Shown here: positions 6,474-11,627 of the stretch, in pieces
Position numbering within the stretch: position 1 is the first letter of the stretch
Layout of the letters: each line of letters starts with the position of its first letter
Origin: Candidatus Sulfotelmatobacter sp.
GTDB lineage: Bacteria > Acidobacteriota > Terriglobia > Terriglobales > Acidobacteriaceae
Direction: 5' to 3'
Length of the DNA stretch: 12,494 nt
NCBI GenBank assembly: GCA_030049565.1
Contig: JASIKQ010000294.1
Coordinates: 1-12,494, forward strand
Notes under the pieces: model-generated
Seen by the model: only the letters and a program-made list of their open reading frames with translations
Database searches by the model: none
Told to the model about the DNA's origin: nothing
Program-made: the position numbers and the translations under genes

Positions 6474-7265
6474 CTAGCGGCCCAGGTTGTTGATGGTTTG
6501 AAGCATCTGGTCGGCCGCATTCACTACCCGCGAGTTAGCCTCATATGACCTCTGGGCCACGATCATGTTCACGAACTCGGTTACCACGCTGACGTTCGAC
6601 TGCTCCAACATGCCCTGGATAATGGTTCCCAAACCGTCACTGCCGCCGGGCGTGCCCACAATCGGATCGCCCGATGCCGTGGTCTGCAAGAATAGATTGC
6701 TGCCGGTGCTGTTCAACCCTCCGGGATTGTTGAACAGGGCCAATTGCAGCGTGCCCACCTGCTGGGCGGCTGGCTGGCCGGCGGTGGTTACGCTGACCGT
6801 GCCGTCGGATCCGACGGTGATCGAAGTTGCGCCCGTGGGAATCGTGATCGCGGGCTGCACCGGATCGCCATCCTGATCGACCAGGTTACCGTTCTGGTCG
6901 GTGTGAAAGCTGCCGTTGCGGGTGTATGCCGTTTGGCCATTGGGCAGCAGCACCTGAAAAAAGCCCTGTCCTTGAATGGTGAGATCCAGGGGATTGCCGG
7001 TCTCACTGAAGTCACCTTGGGTCTGAATCACTTCCGATGCCGCCGAGCGTGTGCCCAATCCCACCTGTAACCCGGCTACAACCGTGGTCTGCTGCGTCTG
7101 TGCGGCGCCCGGCATAATGAGGTTCTGGTAGATCAGGTCCTCGAACTGCAACCTTCGGCTGCGAAATCCGGCCGTGCTCGAGTTCGAAAGATTGTTGGCA
7201 ATGTTGTCGAGGTTCAATTCCTGCGCCGTCATGCCGCTGGCGGCGGTATAGAGTGCGCGCATCAT
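6474..7265 (-). CDS. flgG: Flagellar distal rod protein FlgG
   Basis: FlgG forms the distal rod that passes through the P- and L-rings. At 263 residues it matches the family (about 260). The N-terminus MMRALYTAASGMTAQELNLDNIANNLSNSSTAGFRSRR contains the rod-protein signature (residues 24-34) and the FlgG-specific opening RALYTAASGM. The central domain has GNPLDLTIQGQGFFQVLLPNGQTAYTRNGSFH. The C-terminus LEQSNVSVVTEFVNMIVAQRSYEANSRVVNAADQMLQTINNL is the conserved D0 helix. Of two adjacent ATGs, 7265 has GGAGA 10 bases upstream and is preferred. It starts 17 bases after flgF ends. Confidence 0.98.
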   Translation of the reverse strand: MMRALYTAASGMTAQELNLDNIANNLSNSSTAGFRSRRLQFEDLIYQNLIMPGAAQTQQTTVVAGLQVGLGTRSAASEVIQTQGDFSETGNPLDLTIQGQGFFQVLLPNGQTAYTRNGSFHTDQNGNLVDQDGDPVQPAITIPTGATSITVGSDGTVSVTTAGQPAAQQVGTLQLALFNNPGGLNSTGSNLFLQTTASGDPIVGTPGGSDGLGTIIQGMLEQSNVSVVTEFVNMIVAQRSYEANSRVVNAADQMLQTINNLGR

Positions 7266-7282
7266 ACATTCATATCTCCGCT

Positions 7283-8020
7283 TTAAACCTTGGGCAGATC
7301 CTGCACCGCAATCTGGTTGAGTTGTCCGTCGATGGCGCCCAGCGCGCGGCCCAGCATATCTGCGTTGCGCTGCACTACGATCAACTGAACCACCCCTTCG
7401 GTCGGGCTCACGTTCGAGCCTTCGAGCATGCCCTGCCGCACTTCTGCCTCCGCCGCCGGCAGCGCCACGCCGGCGGGAGCGGCATAAGTCGCATTGCCCA
7501 ATGCGATCAGATTCGTCCCTGGGGCAAACTCCGCGAGCTGAAGTTTGTCGACGATGTTCCCATTGACCGAAATGGTTCCATCGGAACTGATGGTCACGTC
7601 TCCGCTGGGAACGGTAATCGCCGCCCCGGTTTCACTGAGCACCGTGTTTCCTTCGCCGCTGACTAGTTGCCCGGTGCTGGTGAGATGAAAGCTGCCATCG
7701 CGGGTGTAGAGAACGCCTTGAGGCGCTTGCACGGCGAAGAAGCCATTGCCGGCAATGGCTGCGTCCAAAGGATTGCCTGTCGGCGCGAGACTGCCGGAAC
7801 TCAAATCGAGGCGGCTGCCGCTTAAGACGCCAAAGTTATTAACTGCCGCATTCAGGTAATTTGCGCTGACCGCGCCCGACCCGGCCATCAACGAACGAAA
7901 CGTTGTCTGCTCGCCGCGGTAGCCGGTGGTAGCCAGGTTCGATAAATTATGCGCAACGAGGTCTAAAGCCTGCGTTTGTGCCGCCAGTCCTGCGCAAACT
8001 GCGTAGTAGCCGCTGTCCAT
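7283..8020 (-). CDS. flgF: Flagellar proximal rod protein FlgF
   Basis: FlgF is a proximal rod protein in the periplasm. ATG 8020 (245 residues, the usual length) is chosen because MDSGYYAVCAGLAAQTQALDLVAHNLSNLATTGYRGE is a standard FlgF N-terminus; the 13 extra codons upstream add only a basic stretch. Residues 25-34 form the rod signature. The central part has GNPLDAAIAGNGFFAVQAPQGVLYTRDGSF, and the C-terminal helix has GMLEGSNVSPTEGVVQLIVVQRNADMLGRALGAIDGQLNQ. It is the first flagellar gene of the operon here. The ribosome binding site (GAGCAC) is weak and lies inside an inverted repeat (8025-8052). Confidence 0.95.
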   Translation of the reverse strand: MDSGYYAVCAGLAAQTQALDLVAHNLSNLATTGYRGEQTTFRSLMAGSGAVSANYLNAAVNNFGVLSGSRLDLSSGSLAPTGNPLDAAIAGNGFFAVQAPQGVLYTRDGSFHLTSTGQLVSGEGNTVLSETGAAITVPSGDVTISSDGTISVNGNIVDKLQLAEFAPGTNLIALGNATYAAPAGVALPAAEAEVRQGMLEGSNVSPTEGVVQLIVVQRNADMLGRALGAIDGQLNQIAVQDLPKV

Positions 8021-8024
8021 TTTT

Positions 8025-8052
8025 GTGCTCGCTTTGTAAGTCGTACGAGCAC
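8025..8052 (-). repeat. Inverted repeat over the flgF leader and ribosome binding site
   Basis: GTGCTCG (8025-8031) and CGAGCAC (8046-8052) are perfect 7-bp arms with a 14-base loop. The loop-proximal end also contains the perfect palindrome TCGTACGA (8041-8048). In the transcript the 3' arm would hide the weak GAGCAC ribosome binding site four bases before the flgF ATG. It could be a translational control hairpin or a protein-binding dyad. Confidence 0.6.
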
Positions 8053-8063
8053 GCGGCATTCCA
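8048..8063 (-). promoter_or_regulatory. Possible sigma-54 promoter for flgF
   Basis: The minus strand reads TGGAATGCCGCGTGCT. It has GG (8062-8061) and GC (8050-8049) separated by exactly 10 bases, as sigma-54 requires. It agrees with TGGCACG-N4-TTGCW at 9 of 12 positions. Transcription would begin near 8037, about 17 bases before the flgF start. Sigma-54 control of rod and ring genes is known in several flagellated phyla. The mismatches are substantial, so this is only a candidate. Confidence 0.35.
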
Positions 8064-8354
8064 TGCGATGGTGGTGCTGCTTAGCGTCAGTTATTAGATA
8101 CTTCTGAAATAAAGCCGCCTGTGAATCCGCCGATGTTCAACCATCGATCTCCGCCAAAGCTAAAGAACTGAAATACAGCGTAGGAGTAATAGGCCGCTGA
8201 ATCGAAAAGAAGTTTGAGTGGGGAAACAACAGGTATAACGATTCAGACAACTCTAATAGTGGATTTCAGAGAAGTTCTTGCCGGGTCATCGCTGCCCCTC
8301 GGCAAATTACCCCCGATGGCTGGAAACAGCAGCTAGAGCTTTGTTGAGGAACGT
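8064..8354. other. Non-coding stretch between flgF and the candidate RNA
   Basis: About 290 bases upstream of flgF with no credible open frame on either strand. I see no good sigma-28 boxes and no strong sigma-70 pair. If the candidate RNA at 8358-8688 is not terminated, this would be a long flgF leader. Confidence 0.5.
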
Positions 8355-8358
8355 ATCC

Positions 8359-8378
8359 AAAAACTAAGAGTTCCGAGG
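8359..8378 (-). terminator. Possible intrinsic terminator of the candidate RNA
   Basis: The 3' arm CCTCGGAACTCT (8378-8367) of the long-range 12-bp helix is followed by TAGTTTTT (8366-8359). A helix next to a T-tract is terminator-like, but the partner arm is about 145 bases away and the tract has only five consecutive Ts. A second, local pairing (ATCCAA 8389-8384 with TTGGAT 8360-8355) competes. Confidence 0.3.
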
Positions 8379-8392
8379 TGCTGTTGGATCCA

Positions 8393-8511
8393 TTCGTCTC
8401 GGCCAGTAGTTCGCTTTTGACCCTCGCTCGACCTGCAATGCAGTGCGCCCTTGCGGGGGACTGCACGCGATCATTTGCTTGGGCTCCGGGCTCACCGCCA
8501 ACCGGAAAAAC
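8393..8511 (-). repeat. Repeat domain, copy 2
   Basis: This runs from GTTTTTCCGGTTGG (8511-8498) to CTGGCCGAGACGAA (8406-8393). It shares with copy 1 the 14-base opening, the 6-bp hairpin stem (8507-8502 with 8489-8484, 12-base loop), a CAAG after the stem, GGGTC (8423-8419) and 12 of 14 bases in the closing box. Its GNRA hairpin (TGCAGT 8465-8460 with ACTGCA 8444-8439, loop GCAA) is longer than that of copy 1. Confidence 0.7.
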
Positions 8512-8558
8512 CTACCCAACGCCTCGGAACTCTATCCTGCCTTCGACGTTTCTTCTTG

Positions 8559-8667
8559 TTCTTCTCGACCAGCGCGTTGCTAAACGACCCTTGTTTTGCC
8601 CTCCCTCGTCATTTTCATGACAGGGTGACGAAACTTGAGCCCCGGACGCGACACCAACCGGAAAAAC
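8559..8667 (-). repeat. Repeat domain, copy 1
   Basis: This runs from GTTTTTCCGGTTGG (8667-8654) to CTGGTCGAGAAGAA (8572-8559). The first hairpin has stem TTCCGG (8663-8658) with CCGGGG (8645-8640) and a 12-base loop. Where copy 2 has a T-A pair, copy 1 has T-G, so pairing is kept. The second hairpin is CCCT-GTCAT-GAAA-ATGAC-G-AGGG (8625-8603), 9 bp with one bulged G. The offset to copy 2 is 156 bases at the front and 166 at the back. Confidence 0.7.
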
Positions 8668-8694
8668 TTTAGAAGCTGTCAAAGAACGAGTATG

Positions 8695-8728
8695 TTATTA
8701 CCGACTTCCGTTTTTTTCGTCAACGGAA
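8695..8728 (-). promoter_or_regulatory. Possible promoter and operator-like dyad for the candidate RNA
   Basis: On the minus strand TTGACG (8723-8718) and TAATAA (8700-8695) are exactly 17 bases apart; the -35 matches 5 of 6 and the -10 only 3 of 6. Transcription would start near 8688, at the first base of the first predicted helix. A perfect inverted repeat, TTCCGTT (8728-8722) with AACGGAA (8712-8706), straddles the -35 box and could be a repressor site. Confidence 0.4.
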
Positions 8729-8956
8729 AATCGCACTTCGTAACTTTCGTATTTTCAGCCGAGTGCAGGCCGTCCACAGGCTGGTGACGAAAATCAGTGC
8801 AGATGGCGAAAACAAACTCGCGCCCAGAACCTCGGTACCGCGATTGGTCTGAAATGACGCGGCCGTCATCGGCGATAGGAAAATTTCGCATCTTGCCTAC
8901 TGCTGTGAAAAACGCGCAGAACCTGCCAAGCACAGGCATCAGACGCCGCCTTCAGC
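8729..8956. other. Non-coding stretch downstream of the metallopeptidase gene
   Basis: An 86-codon frame on the minus strand (8679-8939) crosses this stretch but has no family features or convincing ribosome binding site, and it would overlap the candidate RNA promoter. I see no CysO/MoaD-like frame here and no clear terminator for the gene ending at 8957. Confidence 0.5.
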
Positions 8957-9394
8957 TCAAACTATTTCCAGTTTTTCGTCTACAAAACCCTTGTCGCTCT
9001 CGTCCGTTCCGCAGAGTTCAAACGAGTTGGTGGCCGCCGACTTTCCTTTTTCCACACTGGTGATGACATAGGAACAAGCGATCCAGTGGGCTTCGGCGAG
9101 ATCCGTGGTCGACCAGCGGGCCGGATGATCTGGATGGGAGTGATAGAAGCCGACGATGTCCTCGCCGCGCTCGCGCCCTTCGCGCTGGATGCGCACCAGT
9201 TCCAGCGGATCGATGTTATAGCGATTCTGCGGAGAATCGGTACGGGTATTGCCACAGCGTACCGTAGAAGTGACCATGCGAACGCCCTCTTCATCGGTGA
9301 ACCGCCCGAGCAGCACGCCGCAGCACTCGTGCGGGTAAGTTTCCTCGCCGTGGCGGCGGAGAGATTCGTACTCGAGGCTAGAGAGCTTGAGCAT
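8957..9394 (-). CDS. JAMM/MPN+ metallopeptidase, Mec-like (CysO-cysteine hydrolase family)
   Basis: This is a stand-alone JAB1/MPN/Mov34 (M67) zinc peptidase of 145 residues. The full JAMM motif is present: Glu23 in YPHECCGVLLG and H85-S-H87-x7-S95-x2-D98 in GFYHSHPDHPARWSTTD, so the two zinc-binding His, the Asp, and the catalytic Glu are all there. Prokaryotic members cleave after the C-terminal Gly-Gly of ubiquitin-like sulfur carriers. Mycobacterial Mec frees cysteine from CysO-cysteine. It lies 172 bases downstream of a cysM-type gene on the same strand, which favours that role. ATG 9394 is used; an in-frame TTG at 9400 adds two residues, and neither has a clear Shine-Dalgarno. A deubiquitinase-like or other carrier-processing role is possible. 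Confidence 0.88.
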   Translation of the reverse strand: MLKLSSLEYESLRRHGEETYPHECCGVLLGRFTDEEGVRMVTSTVRCGNTRTDSPQNRYNIDPLELVRIQREGRERGEDIVGFYHSHPDHPARWSTTDLAEAHWIACSYVITSVEKGKSAATNSFELCGTDESDKGFVDEKLEIV

Positions 9395-9404
9395 TAGCAA
9401 TTGT

Positions 9405-9430
9405 TGATTAATGATTTCTGATTATTGATT
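9405..9430. repeat. TGATT repeated four times at exact 7-base intervals
   Basis: TGATT begins at 9405, 9412, 9419 and 9426 (AATCA on the minus strand), each followed by two variable bases. The array lies directly upstream of the metallopeptidase start. It resembles a short heptameric tandem repeat; no function is evident. Confidence 0.75.
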
Positions 9431-9498
9431 GAAAAGGTCCAGATTCGAATTAAGGCTGTCAATCAAAACCCGGCACCCCAAAGTCGAAAATAAGAAAG

Positions 9499-9548
9499 CG
9501 GAAACATCAATCTATCTCTCCGTCCAGATTTTTGATTCTCCGTTTCCG
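9499..9548 (-). terminator. Weak terminator-like inverted repeat after cysM
   Basis: CGGAAAC (9499-9505) and GTTTCCG (9542-9548) are perfect arms, with an inner ATCAA/TTGAT pair. Read on the minus strand, the hairpin begins 18 bases after the cysM stop and is followed by the T-rich CTTTCTTATTTTCG. The large loop makes it a poor classical terminator. If it works, the metallopeptidase gene would need its own promoter or read-through. Confidence 0.35.
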
Positions 9549-9566
9549 TGTCCCGTGCTGAGCGAT

Positions 9567-10550
9567 TTACTTCTCGCTCCAGAAACGCTCGCTCAAATAC
9601 TTGTCGCCGGAATCGCAGAGGATGGTAACGACGACCGCCTGACGATTTTCTCGCACATGACTGCGCTCGGAAATTTTCAGGCTGCCAACAATCGCGGCGG
9701 CCGCAGAAATTCCCAGTAGCAGTCCGCACTCGCGGGCCACACGCCGCGCCATGGCGTGAGCATCTTCGGTCGCGATCTCGATGTTTTCATCCGCCAGGGC
9801 TGAATCGTAAATTTTGGGAACCATGGCACTGGGCATGTGCTTGGCGCCCTCGATGCCGTGAAATGCCGAATCTGGTTGCAGCGAAATGCAGCGGATAGCA
9901 GGGTTCAGCTCCTTCAAACGGCGCGTCGTACCCATGAACGTTCCGCTGGTCCCAAGCATGGAAACGAAGTGCGTAATTTGGCCTCCAGTCTGTTGCCAGA
10001 TTTCGTTGGCGGTGCCGTGGTAATGCGCAAGCCAATTCGCGTCGTTCGAGTACTGGTCGGCGTAGAAATACAAATCTGGATGGCTGGCGGCGAGCTGGCG
10101 CGCCATGCGGATGGCGCCGTCGGAGCCCTCGCCGGGATCGGTATAAATAATGTTGGCGCCATATGCTGCAAGGATTCGCTTACGTTCGACCGAAACATTG
10201 CTGGGCATGCAGAGCGTGACCGGAAACCCTTCTGCCGCGCCCAGCATGGCATACGCGATTCCAGTATTACCACTGGTGGAATCGAGCAGAATCTTCCCGG
10301 AAGCGAACTGGCCGCTTCGGCGACCTTCGGCGACGATGTTGGCCGCAGCGCGGTCTTTCACCGATCCACCAGGGTTATACCATTCGGCCTTACCCAGAAG
10401 AGCGCTGCCTGGCAAATGCGCGGTGAGACGATCAAAGCGCAACAGCGGAGTGTTGCCGATGCGTGCGAGCAAACTTTGCCCGCTACGCGCAGTCTCCGGC
10501 AAATATTGCGCGGAAGCGTTTGCGGCGATCTCGGCCGGCGCCTGATTCAT
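9567..10550 (-). CDS. cysM: CysM-type cysteine synthase (PLP, beta family)
   Basis: This is a fold-type II PLP enzyme of 327 residues that makes cysteine from an activated serine and a sulfide source. IGNTPLLRFDRL opens the domain. The PLP Schiff-base lysine is K65 in NPGGSVKDRAA. The substrate loop is STSGNTG (91-97), the phosphate-binding loop GTSGT (200-204), and the PLP ring contact lies in LCDSGDKYL. NVSVERKRILAAYGA and AEWYNPGGSVKD resemble the mycobacterial CysM branch, which uses O-phosphoserine and a CysO thiocarboxylate. A Mec-like peptidase gene downstream supports this. An odd point is GISAAAA (280-286) where GIS-[ST]-GA is usual. ATG 10550 gives a 20-30 residue N-terminal extension; GAGAAG upstream is a weak ribosome binding site. 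Substrate choice is inferred. Confidence 0.9.
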   Translation of the reverse strand: MNQAPAEIAANASAQYLPETARSGQSLLARIGNTPLLRFDRLTAHLPGSALLGKAEWYNPGGSVKDRAAANIVAEGRRSGQFASGKILLDSTSGNTGIAYAMLGAAEGFPVTLCMPSNVSVERKRILAAYGANIIYTDPGEGSDGAIRMARQLAASHPDLYFYADQYSNDANWLAHYHGTANEIWQQTGGQITHFVSMLGTSGTFMGTTRRLKELNPAIRCISLQPDSAFHGIEGAKHMPSAMVPKIYDSALADENIEIATEDAHAMARRVARECGLLLGISAAAAIVGSLKISERSHVRENRQAVVVTILCDSGDKYLSERFWSEK

Positions 10551-10643
10551 ATCGAACTATCTTCTCGTGACCAACGTAATTATGCAGGAACGGCAAAAAC
10601 GCGATATGTAGTATGGTGTTTAGATGATTACGGGGGAAACTGC

Positions 10644-10690
10644 GATGCAGCTCTCTAATTATACCTCGACCATGTTCGCGAACCTGCATC
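10644..10690 (-). promoter_or_regulatory. Candidate cysM promoter region with nested dyads
   Basis: A perfect -10 box TATAAT is read on the minus strand at 10663-10658, giving a start near 10650 and a leader of about 100 nt to cysM. No good -35 is present at 16-18 bases. The -35/spacer region instead holds the perfect 10-bp palindrome GTTCGCGAAC (10674-10683), and GATGCAG (10644-10650) with CTGCATC (10684-10690) brackets the whole site. The region is shared with the divergent gene at 10709, so one regulator could serve both. Function is inferred. Confidence 0.45.
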
Positions 10691-10708
10691 TAAAGTCGTG
10701 ACGCAATT

Positions 10709-11212
10709 ATGGACGGTGATCGGAAACACAGAAAAATGGTGAAAACAATAGAAGGTCGAACTTATGACGAAGCGCTGGCGTGGCTGCGAGACAATGGCTT
10801 CGATATAACTGAGGCTCCGGGAACCAACGGCCGCGTCTTCCTTCGCAAATACAATGTGTCGGCCGCAATACAAAAGACACAGGAAGACGGCGTGAAAATT
10901 TTTGCGTATCCTGGCTACCTGATCGGCAGCGAAATCTCGAAACTCGTCAACCGCGGCTACCAGCAGTTTCTAAAGACTTCGAAAACGGAAATTCCGGCCT
11001 CAGCAGACCATCTCAAAGCAATACAGTCATTCTCTGAGGAACTTAAACAGGCTGTCGGCCTGCCCAGCCTCTACAATGAGTCGTTAGGTACGGTCAGCGA
11101 GTCCTACCATTACGATCGCATCAAGGACCGTGACAAACCCGCAGTGGAGCGTCCCAAACGGCCCTGGGAAACCGCCGGAAGAACGGTTGGGCCCAAAAAG
11201 GCACGCGCCTAA
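10709..11212 (+). CDS. Conserved-looking hypothetical protein, unknown function
   Basis: I do not recognise this 167-residue protein. It has no signal peptide or membrane segment, so it is probably cytosolic. A compact alpha/beta region (about residues 10-130) opens VKTIEGRTYDEALAWLRDNGFDI and continues with FLRKYNVSAAIQKTQEDGVKIFAYPGYLIGSEISKLVNRGYQQFL, then a helical segment, ADHLKAIQSFSEELKQAVGLPSLYNE. It ends in a basic, Pro-rich tail (DKPAVERPKRPWE to PKKARA) that could bind nucleic acid. ATG 10709 has no clear Shine-Dalgarno; ATG 10736 (MVKTIEGR), right at the start of the ordered part, is a real alternative giving 158 residues. Codon use and frame length support coding. It is divergent from cysM with 158 bases between them. 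Confidence 0.8.
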   Translation: MDGDRKHRKMVKTIEGRTYDEALAWLRDNGFDITEAPGTNGRVFLRKYNVSAAIQKTQEDGVKIFAYPGYLIGSEISKLVNRGYQQFLKTSKTEIPASADHLKAIQSFSEELKQAVGLPSLYNESLGTVSESYHYDRIKDRDKPAVERPKRPWETAGRTVGPKKARA

Positions 11213-11214
11213 TC

Positions 11215-11451
11215 TCATCTAAGCTTCTGCTTTTCCCTCACAACAAGTCGAGCGCGGAACGATTTTCCCTTTTTACCTGCGTCAGGGTGCAATCTTTCGG
11301 GGATTTTTCCGGACGCCAGCGCAGAAATTTCTTCCGTGCCAGAGCCAACAGGCTGATCTGCTGGGACAGACTCTTGATCAAGAAAAACACGCCGACGCAG
11401 TGTTGACCGGCATTTCTGATACGGCGAACACCCAGGCCAAACACGCGGCAT
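11215..11451 (-). CDS. Doubtful small ORF convergent to the 10709 gene
   Basis: This is a 78-codon frame starting ATG (MPRVWPGCSPYQKC) with GGAGG about 10 bases upstream, ending two bases past the stop of the 10709 gene. No family features are seen and its third codon positions are not GC-enriched, unlike the flagellar genes. It overlaps a second open minus-strand frame (11238-11549). I list it only because of the ribosome binding site and because the stretch is otherwise empty; it may well be non-coding. Confidence 0.2.
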   Translation of the reverse strand: MPRVWPGCSPYQKCRSTLRRRVFLDQESVPADQPVGSGTEEISALASGKIPERLHPDAGKKGKSFRARLVVREKQKLR

Positions 11452-11474
11452 ACGGTGACTACCTCCATTTTCAT

Positions 11475-11525
11475 CAACGCCGTTGAGTTTTCACACGCGA
11501 CGGCGTTGGTGTGAAAACGGCAACG
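11475..11525. repeat. Overlapping, mutually exclusive inverted repeats
   Basis: Helix 1 pairs CAACGCCGT (11475-11483) with ACGGCGTTG (11500-11508). Helix 2 pairs CGTTG-A-GTTTTCACAC (11481-11496) with GTGTGAAAAC-GG-CAACG (11509-11525). They share bases 11481-11483 and helix 2 would loop out one arm of helix 1, so both cannot form at once. TCAACGCCGTTGA (11474-11486) is itself a palindrome. No T-tract follows, so this is not an obvious terminator. Confidence 0.65.
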
Positions 11526-11627
11526 TTCCCCTGCGCCAGCGCATCCCACACTTGCTGCCCCATAGGTACGCCTAAGGCATCCCGAGGGCTAAGTTAAAAT
11601 GCTGGGGAAGACGACTGGTTGCTGGCT
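11526..11627. other. Leader of the POTRA-protein gene
   Basis: About 100 bases with no credible gene. TAAAAT at 11595-11600 could be a -10 box but has no clear -35. GGGGAAG at 11604-11610 is the only Shine-Dalgarno-like sequence; it is 17 bases from ATG 11628 but 8 bases from an in-frame TTG at 11619. Confidence 0.4.

Larger units (their letters stand above)
8358..8688 (-). ncRNA. Candidate structured RNA with two tandem homologous domains
   Basis: I do not recognise this RNA. Domain 1 (about 8687-8558) is closed by GTTCTT/TGAC/AGC (8687-8675) pairing with GCT/GTCG/AAGAAC (8573-8558) through two small bulges. Domain 2 (8533-8367) is closed by a perfect 12-bp helix, AGAGTTCCGAGG with CCTCGGAACTCT. 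Each domain has, in the same order, a TTCCGG-N12-CCGGRG hairpin whose loop starts TTGG, then a GNRA-capped hairpin (GAAA at 8616-8613; GCAA at 8454-8451), then GGGTC and CTGGYCGAGAMGAA. GNRA loops appear only when read on the minus strand. A promoter-like pair ends 7 bases before the first helix and a T-tract follows the last one. Folding was done by eye. It could be a free RNA or a tandem aptamer in a flagellar leader. Confidence 0.5.

Noticed and set aside
5735..6493. 252-codon plus-strand open frame opposite flgA
   Set aside because: Shadow of flgA; no domain features.
8266..8466. 66-codon minus-strand frame inside the candidate RNA
   Set aside because: No family features or good start; the repeated hairpins explain the sequence better than coding does.
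8492..8667. CRISPR array suggested by the repeated CCAACCGGAAAAAC
   Set aside because: Only two copies 156 bases apart, and the similarity extends over structured domains rather than repeat-spacer units.
8646..8673. TAAAGTTT at about 8672 as a third sigma-28 promoter
   Set aside because: The expected -10 position reads GTCGCGTC, a poor match to GCCGATAA; the TAAAGTTTTT similarity to the flgM promoter is probably chance.
8358..8688. RNase P RNA, tmRNA, 6S RNA or c-di-GMP-I riboswitch
   Set aside because: None of the conserved cores I know for these RNAs is visible.
8679..8939. 86-codon minus-strand frame, considered as a missing CysO-like carrier
   Set aside because: No ubiquitin-like pattern and no C-terminal Gly-Gly; it overlaps the candidate RNA promoter.
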